Shown here piece by piece: positions 24,664 to 31,582 of a stretch of DNA of 40,219 nucleotides. The stretch is from positions 1 to 40,219 of the IMG/VR virus record IMGVR_UViG_3300045902_000068; one strand, given 5' to 3'. The notes beneath the pieces were generated by a model. That model searched no databases, had not been told where the DNA came from, and worked only from the letters and a program-made list of their open reading frames with translations. This stretch comes from a virus. Both the position numbers and the translations under genes were made by a program. Every line of letters starts with the position of its first letter. Position 1 is the first letter of the stretch.

Positions 24664-25079
24664 AGGTGCACACCTTTCGGCAGAGAAGCGACCACCGTTG
24701 GAGTTTCGGGCTTTTGCGCCTCATCGCTTCGTTCGACAAGACGGCACCCGAATTCGTAGCAGGGGGAACAGCCGTCTTCCGTTTGATCCACTGTCAAAAT
24801 CTTAAACCAGCGCGGCGGGGAGATTCTGCGCTCCTCATATATCCACGCATAGCTTGAAACTTCAAGGTCTGGACGATACCGAATCTTTATGATGTGAGTT
24901 CTTTCGTTTCGGTTGTCCATCATAGCTTGCCCATTCGGGCTAAACATACTCCCTCGTTTAGCTTCAATAGAAGCCCAAGTAGCCATGACTTCTTTGCGAA
25001 CAAGCGTCAAACTACCATGAGACGTGATAACGTCTTTCTGGCTACAAAGAACGACGCGATGCCGCAAAGCAGAAATCAT
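24660..25079 (-). CDS. Head-tail joining protein (SPP1 gp16-like)
   Basis: A 139-residue protein with the Phage_H_T_join pattern: L-R-H-R-V-V-L near the N terminus, V-M-A-T-W-A-S-I-E-A-K-R-G at 31-43, H-I-I-K-I-R-Y-R, and W-F-K-I-L-T-V in the second half. It forms the stopper ring below the connector. It overlaps both neighbours by ATGA. Confidence 0.85.
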   Translation of the reverse strand: MISALRHRVVLCSQKDVITSHGSLTLVRKEVMATWASIEAKRGSMFSPNGQAMMDNRNERTHIIKIRYRPDLEVSSYAWIYEERRISPPRWFKILTVDQTEDGCSPCYEFGCRLVERSDEAQKPETPTVVASLPKGVHL

Positions 25080-25747
25080 ACGGCATTATCCTTCAACGTT
25101 CGCCATATGTCAATCGCCCCCGATGCTAGAGCCGGATTATTGGCGTCCAAATTCAATGCCAAGGCTTGAGTAGAATTAGAACGACGAATAGCGTCACCGG
25201 GATTTTCGATCAAATGAGCAATATATTTAAGTGCACCTATTGCCAGTCCGGCTGGAAGATCACTTTCCGTGCTATATCCAGCAACATATTGAATCTGAAG
25301 TTGTGCTTTGTCGCGGCACGGATTACAGCAACCAATTCCCATATCGCCGGGATGATATGCAATTCGGGCTTCGTTAGTTCCGACAACAACTGGAAGTCGT
25401 TCAATAGCCCGCGATGGATCGCCAAACAAATAGGCAAATGGCTCTGCAAATGGAAATCGTGTTTTATGAGTAAAATACCTTCCAGGCATCTCCCAGAACG
25501 AAAATGGTTGCTTTACAGGTTCAACAAGAACACGTTGGCCACCGAAGAACAAGCCGGTATATTTCTCGGCTGCTTGAATGGCGGCTGCCCGGTAAAGCGA
25601 GAGTTGTTCATCTGTCACCGTAATGACATCTTCGGTTTTAGTATGCGTTCGAATGAGACTTAGCGGCAATATCTTCTCAAAGTCGAAGCAACGACCTTTC
25701 ATCGACGCCATATCATTCGTATCGGTGCGAGTGATTTCTCTAAGCAT
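25076..25747 (-). CDS. Head-tail connector (gp6/gp15-like adaptor)
   Basis: A 223-residue protein that should form the first ring under the portal. It has a helix D-E-Q-L-S-L-Y-R-A-A-A-I-Q-A-A-E-K-Y-T-G, a beta insertion, then Y-V-A-G-Y with D-L-P-A-G-L-A-I-G-A-L-K-Y-I-A-H-L-I-E, the typical closing helix, and a last L-A-S-G-A-I-D-I-W-R motif (usual 'l...a...L.p.r'). A C-C-N-P-C cluster is unusual. ATGA overlaps at both ends. Confidence 0.85.
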   Translation of the reverse strand: MLREITRTDTNDMASMKGRCFDFEKILPLSLIRTHTKTEDVITVTDEQLSLYRAAAIQAAEKYTGLFFGGQRVLVEPVKQPFSFWEMPGRYFTHKTRFPFAEPFAYLFGDPSRAIERLPVVVGTNEARIAYHPGDMGIGCCNPCRDKAQLQIQYVAGYSTESDLPAGLAIGALKYIAHLIENPGDAIRRSNSTQALALNLDANNPALASGAIDIWRTLKDNAV

Positions 25748-26490
25748 CAGCTACAATCCCGGCACCGAATATCGAAGCACGATATGTGAAAATATCTATT
25801 CCGATCACAGTCGTTTGCAGGTTGCTTAATAGTAAGTCGATACTCGTCGCAAGGACGACACGACATTGGCATTGTAATCGGAAAACGAACTGTTTGCATT
25901 CGTTGATCCGTAATGACCTTTCCTAGGTCAATAAAAGGAACAAGCGACGTGTATTCGCGAGGAGGCAAACCGATAGTAGTGCCTACGCTCCAAACAATCG
26001 AACGAACAATCCAACGGCCTTGAGCATCAGTGATCTTAACCCAAGTTACATCCCATCCTTCAAATCCATTATTTGGAAAATATTGAACAGAAGGATTGTA
26101 TTGACCACCGGGTTGCGTTACTACTCCATGATAAGGACCAGAAAGCGGCAAAATCTCAAACTTGAAACTGTTTCCAGACGGTGTCAAGTTAACACCGATG
26201 TTAACACCAGAGCTAGTATTAACTGGAGTATTTGGAGCCTGATAGTTCGTATTCTGCGGTGGAGGAAAGCCATCAATATCGCCAGATGGACAATTCTCTT
26301 CGTTAGCGACAATATCAAAGTCAAACGTCGGAACAATTCCGGGGCTGCCAATCGGGAGAGACCATGGCGCGTAATTGATCTGCATGAGATTCGTCTCGCC
26401 CGGTCGAAGGCTAACTGGCAAGCAACAGCACGCATCGCAAACAGCACCGGAAGGGCCACCGTCGCGAGGATCAACAGAGAAGTAGAGCAT
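25747..26490 (-). CDS. Cysteine-rich virion-associated protein, unknown
   Basis: A 247-residue beta-rich protein with cysteine clusters at both ends: C-D-A-C-C-C near residue 18, then C-R-P-C, and H-I-S-C-F-D-I-R-C-R-D-C-S at the C terminus. The middle has strand-like segments (F-D-F-D-I-V, F-K-F-E-I-L-P-L) separated by Pro/Asn/Gly loops, as in capsid decoration or fibre domains. Family not recognised. Location between capsid and connector genes and AAGGAA upstream of 26490 suggest a structural role. Confidence 0.7.
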   Translation of the reverse strand: MLYFSVDPRDGGPSGAVCDACCCLPVSLRPGETNLMQINYAPWSLPIGSPGIVPTFDFDIVANEENCPSGDIDGFPPPQNTNYQAPNTPVNTSSGVNIGVNLTPSGNSFKFEILPLSGPYHGVVTQPGGQYNPSVQYFPNNGFEGWDVTWVKITDAQGRWIVRSIVWSVGTTIGLPPREYTSLVPFIDLGKVITDQRMQTVRFPITMPMSCRPCDEYRLTIKQPANDCDRNRYFHISCFDIRCRDCS

Positions 26491-26513
26491 GACTAATTCC
26501 TTCCGGTTAGAGT

Positions 26514-26538
26514 AGGCGGCCCTTTGTGAGGACCGCCT
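26514..26538 (-). terminator. Intercistronic hairpin
   Basis: A 9-bp stem with one G-U pair on the minus-strand RNA (26514-26522 with 26530-26538) and a 7-base loop lies between the micro-ORF stop and the start of the gene at 26490. No U tract follows. It may tune expression rather than end transcription. Confidence 0.35.
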
Positions 26539-26544
26539 GAATGT

Positions 26545-26634
26545 TTACTGCTCGCGGCAGACGAAGCACGGAGCGGAAACCCGGACGACCGGCGGATTGA
26601 CCGGACAGGCGGGAACGCAGTTGAGACGACCCAT
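26545..26634 (-). CDS. Micro-protein of 29 residues with two cysteine pairs
   Basis: A 30-codon frame from the ATG at 26634 to TAA. GAGGAG lies 8 bases before the ATG, one of the best sites in the window. The peptide has C-V-P-A-C at 6-10 and C-F-V-C at 23-26 with a proline-rich link, a spacing that would suit one zinc ion or two disulfides. It fills an otherwise empty gap in a compact operon between two structural genes. No family is known to me. Confidence 0.55.
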   Translation of the reverse strand: MGRLNCVPACPVNPPVVRVSAPCFVCREQ

Positions 26635-26692
26635 CGGTTTATTCTCCTCTTTCAGTTACATCTGATCGGATGAATCAGACGATGACTTAACG
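26635..26692 (-). other. Leader of the micro-ORF
   Basis: A 58-base gap holding a short stem ATGAC/GTCAT (about 26674-26688) and a second weak stem CTGAT/ATCAG (about 26661-26677), followed by the GAGGAG ribosome binding site. No promoter is clear. Confidence 0.3.
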
Positions 26693-27121
26693 TCATTTCT
26701 TTGTCGAACTTGAATCAGCCCAAGGCGGCACAACCGGCGCATCAGGGGCAGCGTCAGGGGCAGCGTCAGCGGGCGCGTCAGGGGCAGCGTCAGCACCCAC
26801 GGGCGGATCAGCGGGCGCGTCAGGGGCAGCGTCAGCGGGCGCGTTATAGCGGTCCATCGCCCATTCTAGCGCAGCATCATCCGGGACGGTTGCATAGTTC
26901 AAGTTCAGCAACAATGTCCCAATACTCGATTCAAAAAGGCAAAGTTTGTCATCTTGATTCCATTCTACCTTAATCGAATCGGCTGTGACGTAAGGACGAA
27001 ATGTAAAATACTTTCTACCCTCGAGAGTCATCCCCGTAAAATACTTCATTGTGACGCCGATGTCGCCGTCCAAAGATTCGACGTATCCATCTGCACGCCT
27101 GTAGATATAGGGCATTTCCAT
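26693..27121 (-). CDS. Hypothetical protein with Ala/Pro/Asp repeat tail
   Basis: A 142-residue protein if started at 27121, nine bases after AAGGA; an in-frame ATG at 27154 would add 11 residues. The N-terminal 100 residues are beta-rich (Y-I-Y-R-R-A-D-G-Y-V, Y-F-T-F-R-P-Y-V). The C-terminal third is a low-complexity tail of A-P-A-D and A-P-D-A units encoded by short DNA repeats (about 26745-26840). The first part overlaps the gene before it by more than 100 bases in another frame, which is rare here. Confidence 0.6.
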   Translation of the reverse strand: MEMPYIYRRADGYVESLDGDIGVTMKYFTGMTLEGRKYFTFRPYVTADSIKVEWNQDDKLCLFESSIGTLLLNLNYATVPDDAALEWAMDRYNAPADAAPDAPADPPVGADAAPDAPADAAPDAAPDAPVVPPWADSSSTKK

Positions 27122-27446
27122 GGGCTCTGATCCTTGCTTTAACAAGCGGAGCATTCCGCATGTCTAAGTCCTGCATGATGTAAAGCTGACAATCTTCTTC
27201 GACATCAAGCGTTATTGTTCGCTTCGGCATCGCTTGTGACAAACGAATTGTTGTTGGAGTTAGTAACTGCGGTTCATCCTGTTTAAGCATCAATTTTGAA
27301 GGCGGGATGTAAGGTGAAGGCTCGTAGTCACCAACCGATGAAAATACTTCGCAAAAAGCTGATTTCATACCTTTGCGAAGTGAAACAGTGAGTCGCGCAG
27401 TCTGGCCTCTGCGGACTCGATAAGGCCCTGCTACCTTTTGCCTCAT
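27015..27446 (-). CDS. Hypothetical virion-region protein
   Basis: A 143-residue frame starting in an ATGA overlap with the gene upstream. The first 105 residues look genuine (beta strands, R-R-G-Q-T-A-R-L-T-V-S-L, then I-T-L-D-V-E-E-D-C-Q-L-Y-I-M). The last 35 are arginine-rich and overlap the next gene in a different frame, so the natural end may be earlier, or there may be a frameshift joining it to the next gene near 27120-27165. Function unknown. Confidence 0.55.
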   Translation of the reverse strand: MRQKVAGPYRVRRGQTARLTVSLRKGMKSAFCEVFSSVGDYEPSPYIPPSKLMLKQDEPQLLTPTTIRLSQAMPKRTITLDVEEDCQLYIMQDLDMRNAPLVKARIRAHGNALYLQACRWIRRIFGRRHRRHNEVFYGDDSRG

Positions 27447-27862
27447 GGCATCTTCGGACCTTGCCGAAGCATTACGGCTCGAATACTTGAGGTAGAGCCC
27501 GAAATCGGAACAATCCGAACGAACGCATTCGGCCGACAGGGGATCGTGCCACCGCAAATCGTGCGAACCGCAGTCCCGGCAGGAATTGTCACGCGAGCAG
27601 GTTCTGACGGTGCATTTGTAAAAGCCGGTTGAGAGCAAAGAGCGATTTCGGCTACCGGAGAAAACTGACCCGGAACGCAAGGGTCTTGCGTAGAAGGCGG
27701 AGCCGCTTCAAAACCGAACACAGCATTAACTGTAATCGGCCCGACGACTTCGAAAGACCACGCAAACCGCGTGAACTTTCGGATGTCAAAAGAAAAGCTC
27801 TGCGCACCATCCCACGCAAGAGTTCCGACATTTTGAATGGCGATATTGGAGTTAACAGGCAT
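27443..27862 (-). CDS. Hypothetical structural protein
   Basis: A 139-residue beta-rich protein downstream of the capsid gene. It contains strand-like segments F-S-F-D-I-R-K, V-N-A-V-F-G-F-E and A-R-V-T-I-P-A-G-T-A-V with four cysteines in the second half. Size and place suit a capsid decoration protein or head fibre, but no family is recognised. GGAG precedes the ATG at 27862, and a candidate promoter lies just upstream. Confidence 0.65.
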   Translation of the reverse strand: MPVNSNIAIQNVGTLAWDGAQSFSFDIRKFTRFAWSFEVVGPITVNAVFGFEAAPPSTQDPCVPGQFSPVAEIALCSQPAFTNAPSEPARVTIPAGTAVRTICGGTIPCRPNAFVRIVPISGSTSSIRAVMLRQGPKMP

Positions 27863-27889
27863 CGAAGGTATCTCCTTCAGGGGTTGCGG

Positions 27890-27917
27890 AAACTAGTGCT
27901 TTGATCTAGTCGGTCAA
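27890..27917 (-). promoter_or_regulatory. Weak candidate promoter downstream of the capsid gene
   Basis: On the minus strand TTGACC (27912-27917) and TAGTTT (27890-27895) are 16 bases apart in the 138-base gap after the capsid gene. The -35 is good and the -10 poor. It could restart transcription after the hairpin at 27971. Confidence 0.3.
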
Positions 27918-27970
27918 TCTTGCGTGAAAGACCTGATTCCGTAGTTCTCTACTCGATTTTTGACCTCAGA

Positions 27971-27992
27971 ACGGTGGCCCGAAGGCCACCGT
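27971..27992 (-). terminator. UUCG hairpin after the capsid gene, built from two octamers
   Basis: A perfect 9-bp GC-rich stem (27971-27979 with 27984-27992) with a TTCG tetraloop on the minus strand, 8 bases after the capsid stop. Each arm is a copy of the dispersed octamer, CGGTGGCC and GGCCACCG. What follows on the RNA is UCUGAGGUC, without a U tract, so it is probably an attenuator or a 3' protector. Confidence 0.6.
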
Positions 27993-28000
27993 CAATCTTA

Positions 28001-29455
28001 TCAGTTCGCGCCAGCGACGAGAATTCGGGCAGCAGGGCAGCACATGACAAACCCGCCGTCTTTCGCCCCGAATTGATACTTGACGCACCAAGCTGTCGAA
28101 CCGCCTTCATACTGTTCCATGAACATCGGGCGATGGTCAACAGCCGCAAAAGCCATGTTCCAAACGCCAGCCGCCATGATGAAGGAACCTGCCGCGAAAG
28201 GTTGAGCGGTAGAACCGAGCGTGCCACCTTCGGTCGGGTCAGGCAAGCAGTTCGAAATACGAATCCGCTCACGAACGTCATCCGGCGAGAACGACATCAG
28301 ACCGTCGCCAAACAGGAAGCGTCCGTCATTGTCCACCATCGAAGCGAAGTAGGCAAACACGTTTTGGTGCATCACCGCGATGACGGGACCACCGTATTCA
28401 ACAGGATGCGAAGCCCAGAATTGGCGCAAATCTTGATGAGTCGGGTTTTGCGCAGGCGTAGCAACCTTTGTGAAGCAGTCTTGCGTGAGCCAGCCCATCG
28501 GTTCGTTGATACCATCGCCGGTAATCAGAGCCTGGTTGCGGTTAATCCGATAGGACCGAGCCGCCGCCCGCATCATGAAGCCAAGCAGGTCGTAGTTTGC
28601 TTCGCGCAGGGTATCACGTTGGAAGCAGAACACGCCGCGATAGTCATAGGTGTGGCCGTTCTTCCAAGTGATGTTGCCTTCGGGACCATATTCAGCGTCG
28701 CATTTCGCATCGCAATCATACTTCCCAATGTCGCCGTAGCTTTGAACATGCGGAAACATGAATGTCGAGCGAGACACCGACACTTGAGCGTAAAGGTCAA
28801 GCATCGAAGCACATTCGATCTCGCAGTCGATCTCAATTCCGAGCATTTCGGGCGAGAAGAACGCAGCGTCGAGAGAAGCCGCATCAAACGCTTTACGTTC
28901 TGCTTCCGTAAAATCACGAATGATCTTGGCTTTTGATTCCAAACCAACGCGCATCAGCTTGCGAACCGCGGAGCGGTAATCCGAAGGCGTAACAAGATCA
29001 TCAAGATTTTCACGAAAATCTTCGTGCGAGCCACCCTTGTAGATATGAACCCGACGCTGAAGTTCGATTGCCGCACGGCGGTCAGAATCTTCAAGGTCTT
29101 TGCCACCCCGATAGAGCGGACTGTCCATTTCCTTCTTGATAGTATTGACAGCTTCCTCGCAAGCCTGAAGTTTTGCCATTGCGTCAGCGACGGCATCAGA
29201 CATTTTCGACAGCTTGTCGCGGGTTTCACCGTCGGCCCTGGAAATGTCGCCAATGGACTTTTTCAGATTCGACAGCTCTGTTGCATTGGATTCGAAATCG
29301 CCCTTAAACTTCTTGACCAAGGACACAGCATCGCTAAGTTCTTTGGTAAGAACTTCAAGCCCTTCGTCACGCAGCTTGTGATCCGCAGGGGCATCTTTCT
29401 TGATAAATGCTCCGCGAAGCGGCGTCAACGCAGTTGAATTCTTAGTATCGTGCAT
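28001..29455 (-). CDS. HK97-fold major capsid protein with N-terminal scaffold domain
   Basis: A 484-residue protein from the ATG at 29455 (GGAG upstream). Residues about 25-110 form a charged coiled coil like the HK97 delta domain that scaffolds assembly and is then cut by the protease encoded upstream. The rest has the HK97 pattern: T-P-S-D-Y-R, a P-domain helix near N-Y-D-L-L-G-F-M-M-R-A-A-A-R-S-Y-R-I-N-R-N-Q-style spine, then G-D-G-I-N-E-P-M-G-W, typical of the family, and G-G-F-V-M near the end. Cysteines are unusually many, including I-D-C-E-I-E-C and Y-D-C-D-A-K-C. Confidence 0.93.
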   Translation of the reverse strand: MHDTKNSTALTPLRGAFIKKDAPADHKLRDEGLEVLTKELSDAVSLVKKFKGDFESNATELSNLKKSIGDISRADGETRDKLSKMSDAVADAMAKLQACEEAVNTIKKEMDSPLYRGGKDLEDSDRRAAIELQRRVHIYKGGSHEDFRENLDDLVTPSDYRSAVRKLMRVGLESKAKIIRDFTEAERKAFDAASLDAAFFSPEMLGIEIDCEIECASMLDLYAQVSVSRSTFMFPHVQSYGDIGKYDCDAKCDAEYGPEGNITWKNGHTYDYRGVFCFQRDTLREANYDLLGFMMRAAARSYRINRNQALITGDGINEPMGWLTQDCFTKVATPAQNPTHQDLRQFWASHPVEYGGPVIAVMHQNVFAYFASMVDNDGRFLFGDGLMSFSPDDVRERIRISNCLPDPTEGGTLGSTAQPFAAGSFIMAAGVWNMAFAAVDHRPMFMEQYEGGSTAWCVKYQFGAKDGGFVMCCPAARILVAGAN

Positions 29456-29478
29456 ATCTATTCTCCGCAACGATGGTT

Positions 29479-30252
29479 TCAGAAAAGCCCTTTTAGTTCA
29501 CCAATCAAGGTGTTAAGAGCGTTTATTTTCTCCTTCGCCACCTGGGCGGGTTGAGGCGTTTCCGCCGAAGCCGGTTTGAACAGCTCTAGGTTCTTCTTAA
29601 CTACCTGAGTCAAGCGTGCTGCAACATTCCGACTTTTGACAAGCCCTTCGCGAACCAGCGCCTTTTCGAGCTCGGCAATAGAGGCAAACACCATATCTTC
29701 GTCATCGGTGTTTGATTCTTTTAGATAGGTCATTATTGCTTCCGGATTTCCAGGAAACACGACCAACGAGATTTCTTCGAGTTCTCCTTTGTTGATCTGA
29801 AGATACTCGGTCTTATCAGGCGTTTGTTTGAATTCGTATTCTTCTAGATAGAAACCAACCGAAAAGCTAAAGCCACCAACCATTTTAGCGGCTTCGTAAG
29901 CATCCCGAACATAGCTAATATTCAAATTCAATTGGGCTTCGATCCAAAGACGCTCGCCGCGCGTTTCCAAAATGCGAATAGCTCCGGCAGGCTTGTCTCG
30001 ATCATGTCCGATGAGCAACTTAATTCCCTTTGGACCATTCAAGCCTTTACGCGCAATAGACTCAGCAAAAGCGTTAACCATGACCACATGATTATAATAG
30101 TCAAGATCAGGCGTCGAAGCCCATCCCGCTATATAGCCGTCCGGCTTTTCGCCAAGCTCTTTCAGTTCAAAATCGGTGGCCGGAACATATTTCAGGTCCA
30201 GCCATTGCCGCCGAGCAGGGGCTTCCTTCTCAATTTGCCGTTTGCTGGTCAT
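29479..30252 (-). CDS. HK97-type prohead protease (S78)
   Basis: A 257-residue protease from the ATG at 30252, with AGGAG upstream and a 23-base overlap with the portal gene. The herpesvirus-like serine protease site is visible: I-G-H83-D with the catalytic His, then G-F-S-F-S131-V-G-F with the likely catalytic Ser, and E-L-E-E-I-S-L-V near 158-164. It cuts the capsid scaffold domain during maturation. A 90-residue helical C-terminal tail may be removed by self-cleavage. Confidence 0.93.
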   Translation of the reverse strand: MTSKRQIEKEAPARRQWLDLKYVPATDFELKELGEKPDGYIAGWASTPDLDYYNHVVMVNAFAESIARKGLNGPKGIKLLIGHDRDKPAGAIRILETRGERLWIEAQLNLNISYVRDAYEAAKMVGGFSFSVGFYLEEYEFKQTPDKTEYLQINKGELEEISLVVFPGNPEAIMTYLKESNTDDEDMVFASIAELEKALVREGLVKSRNVAARLTQVVKKNLELFKPASAETPQPAQVAKEKINALNTLIGELKGLF

Positions 30253-31573
30253 GCTGGTTCTCCTGATTTGGAGCGCCGTTTTCATCCGTAGCTCCAGCTT
30301 CTGCTCCTTCTGCCGCACCTACCTTAAACGGGGTGGCCGGAAGTTCCGTTGTGGCAGGCCATCCGAACATAGCCCGTTTCTCGTTAGTTGTCAAGAAAGA
30401 CACAAATGACATGGCGCGCATTGCTTCAGTCCGGGCTTCTACCATAGTCGGGATCGACTCCATGTCAGGGAAGATACGAACGCCCGGAGGGCACAAAGCC
30501 CGAGTTAATCCTTCAAACAAAGGTTCGATATACGAAGGCAAGAGCGTATCTTGCCAAAACGAAAGTCGGCTATCTTTGAAATTACCCGTAAACTTCGCAG
30601 CATCAGCCGCCCCGAGGCCGCTAATTGCTAGCGGGATACCGAAAGCCCCAAAAATGAGCCGGGCCATGTCGTCGCTCGGTAGCTTGCTGTGAATGTCAGA
30701 CAGGTCGTTATCCAATTTGTGGATTTCAATTTCGCCTGCATTTTGTAGAACAGGGACTGTCCCCGATCCAGCACCACCGGAGGCTGATTCTTGCCCAAGA
30801 TGCTCTTTTAGTGCTTCAAGCTGAGGAACAGTAAGTGTTTTAGAGCAAGTCACCATATAACGAACATTCGGATGGCCCGAAGCAGCTTTAACAGCACGCT
30901 TCAAAAGCTCGGTGATAACTTGCGCCGGAAGACCGATTGCTTGAAGCGGATTATTAATGTCCTCTCGATTTTGGTATCCCTTGAGACCAGGACGCCAGAT
31001 TTGTGTCACAAAGCCTTTCGAGTCACGACCATTTCGTTCCCAAGAATACTTTGACTGAAAAGTTTGCTTAGGCGATGTCCCATAGACATACTCAACCACA
31101 ATACCACGCTCGTTCAAAACAGCTTGGACGTGGCGAGTTTCCAATGGATAAATTCCGTTTGGTCTTTCACGATCAGTCGCCATATAGGAAATTCGCAACG
31201 GAACTCGACCGTAGCCCGCGAAATTCAGTGTCATCCAATAGCGAAGCTGAGCCGGAGTCATATCTGGATTCGGGTAATCCAGCAAAGCCTGAATATTCTT
31301 AACCACCGATGCCTTGTTCTGCTGATCGGCTTTTGGTGCTCGCGAATCAACATCAGCAATCCAACGAACTTGCTGAACAGATTCTGAAATCTTAACAAGG
31401 GCTCGGTAAACGATGGGATGTCGAAGTGCCATCTCTAGAGAGATGTAATCCGACATTTTAATGACAGCAACACCAATACCAGAATTCAAATAGAAAACTT
31501 GCGGTTGAAGCGGTGCATCAACCGGGCTTTGAGGTGGAGCAGCTTTAGGTGCAAATAACCTCGGAAGCCTCAT
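30230..31573 (-). CDS. Portal protein (HK97 family)
   Basis: A 447-residue portal. It has H-P-I-V-Y-R-A-L-V-K-I-S-E-S-V near the N terminus, the family N-P-D-M-T motif, G-Y-G-R-V-P-L-R-I for 'G nay', a G-L-P-A-Q-V-I-T-E region, and the closing F-G-I-P-L-A-I-S-G-L helix and G-W-P wall motif near 405. It forms the dodecameric ring through which the terminase packs DNA. The C-terminal 40 residues are Ala/Gly/Glu/Gln-rich. Gene order terL, portal, protease, capsid is the classical one. Confidence 0.94.
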   Translation of the reverse strand: MRLPRLFAPKAAPPQSPVDAPLQPQVFYLNSGIGVAVIKMSDYISLEMALRHPIVYRALVKISESVQQVRWIADVDSRAPKADQQNKASVVKNIQALLDYPNPDMTPAQLRYWMTLNFAGYGRVPLRISYMATDRERPNGIYPLETRHVQAVLNERGIVVEYVYGTSPKQTFQSKYSWERNGRDSKGFVTQIWRPGLKGYQNREDINNPLQAIGLPAQVITELLKRAVKAASGHPNVRYMVTCSKTLTVPQLEALKEHLGQESASGGAGSGTVPVLQNAGEIEIHKLDNDLSDIHSKLPSDDMARLIFGAFGIPLAISGLGAADAAKFTGNFKDSRLSFWQDTLLPSYIEPLFEGLTRALCPPGVRIFPDMESIPTMVEARTEAMRAMSFVSFLTTNEKRAMFGWPATTELPATPFKVGAAEGAEAGATDENGAPNQENQHDQQTAN

Positions 31574-31582
31574 AGCAGACCC

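Noticed and set aside
27920-28936. 338-codon open frame antisense to the capsid gene
   Set aside because: Composition is arginine/histidine-rich and the frame opposes a clear HK97 capsid gene; it is a codon-bias shadow.
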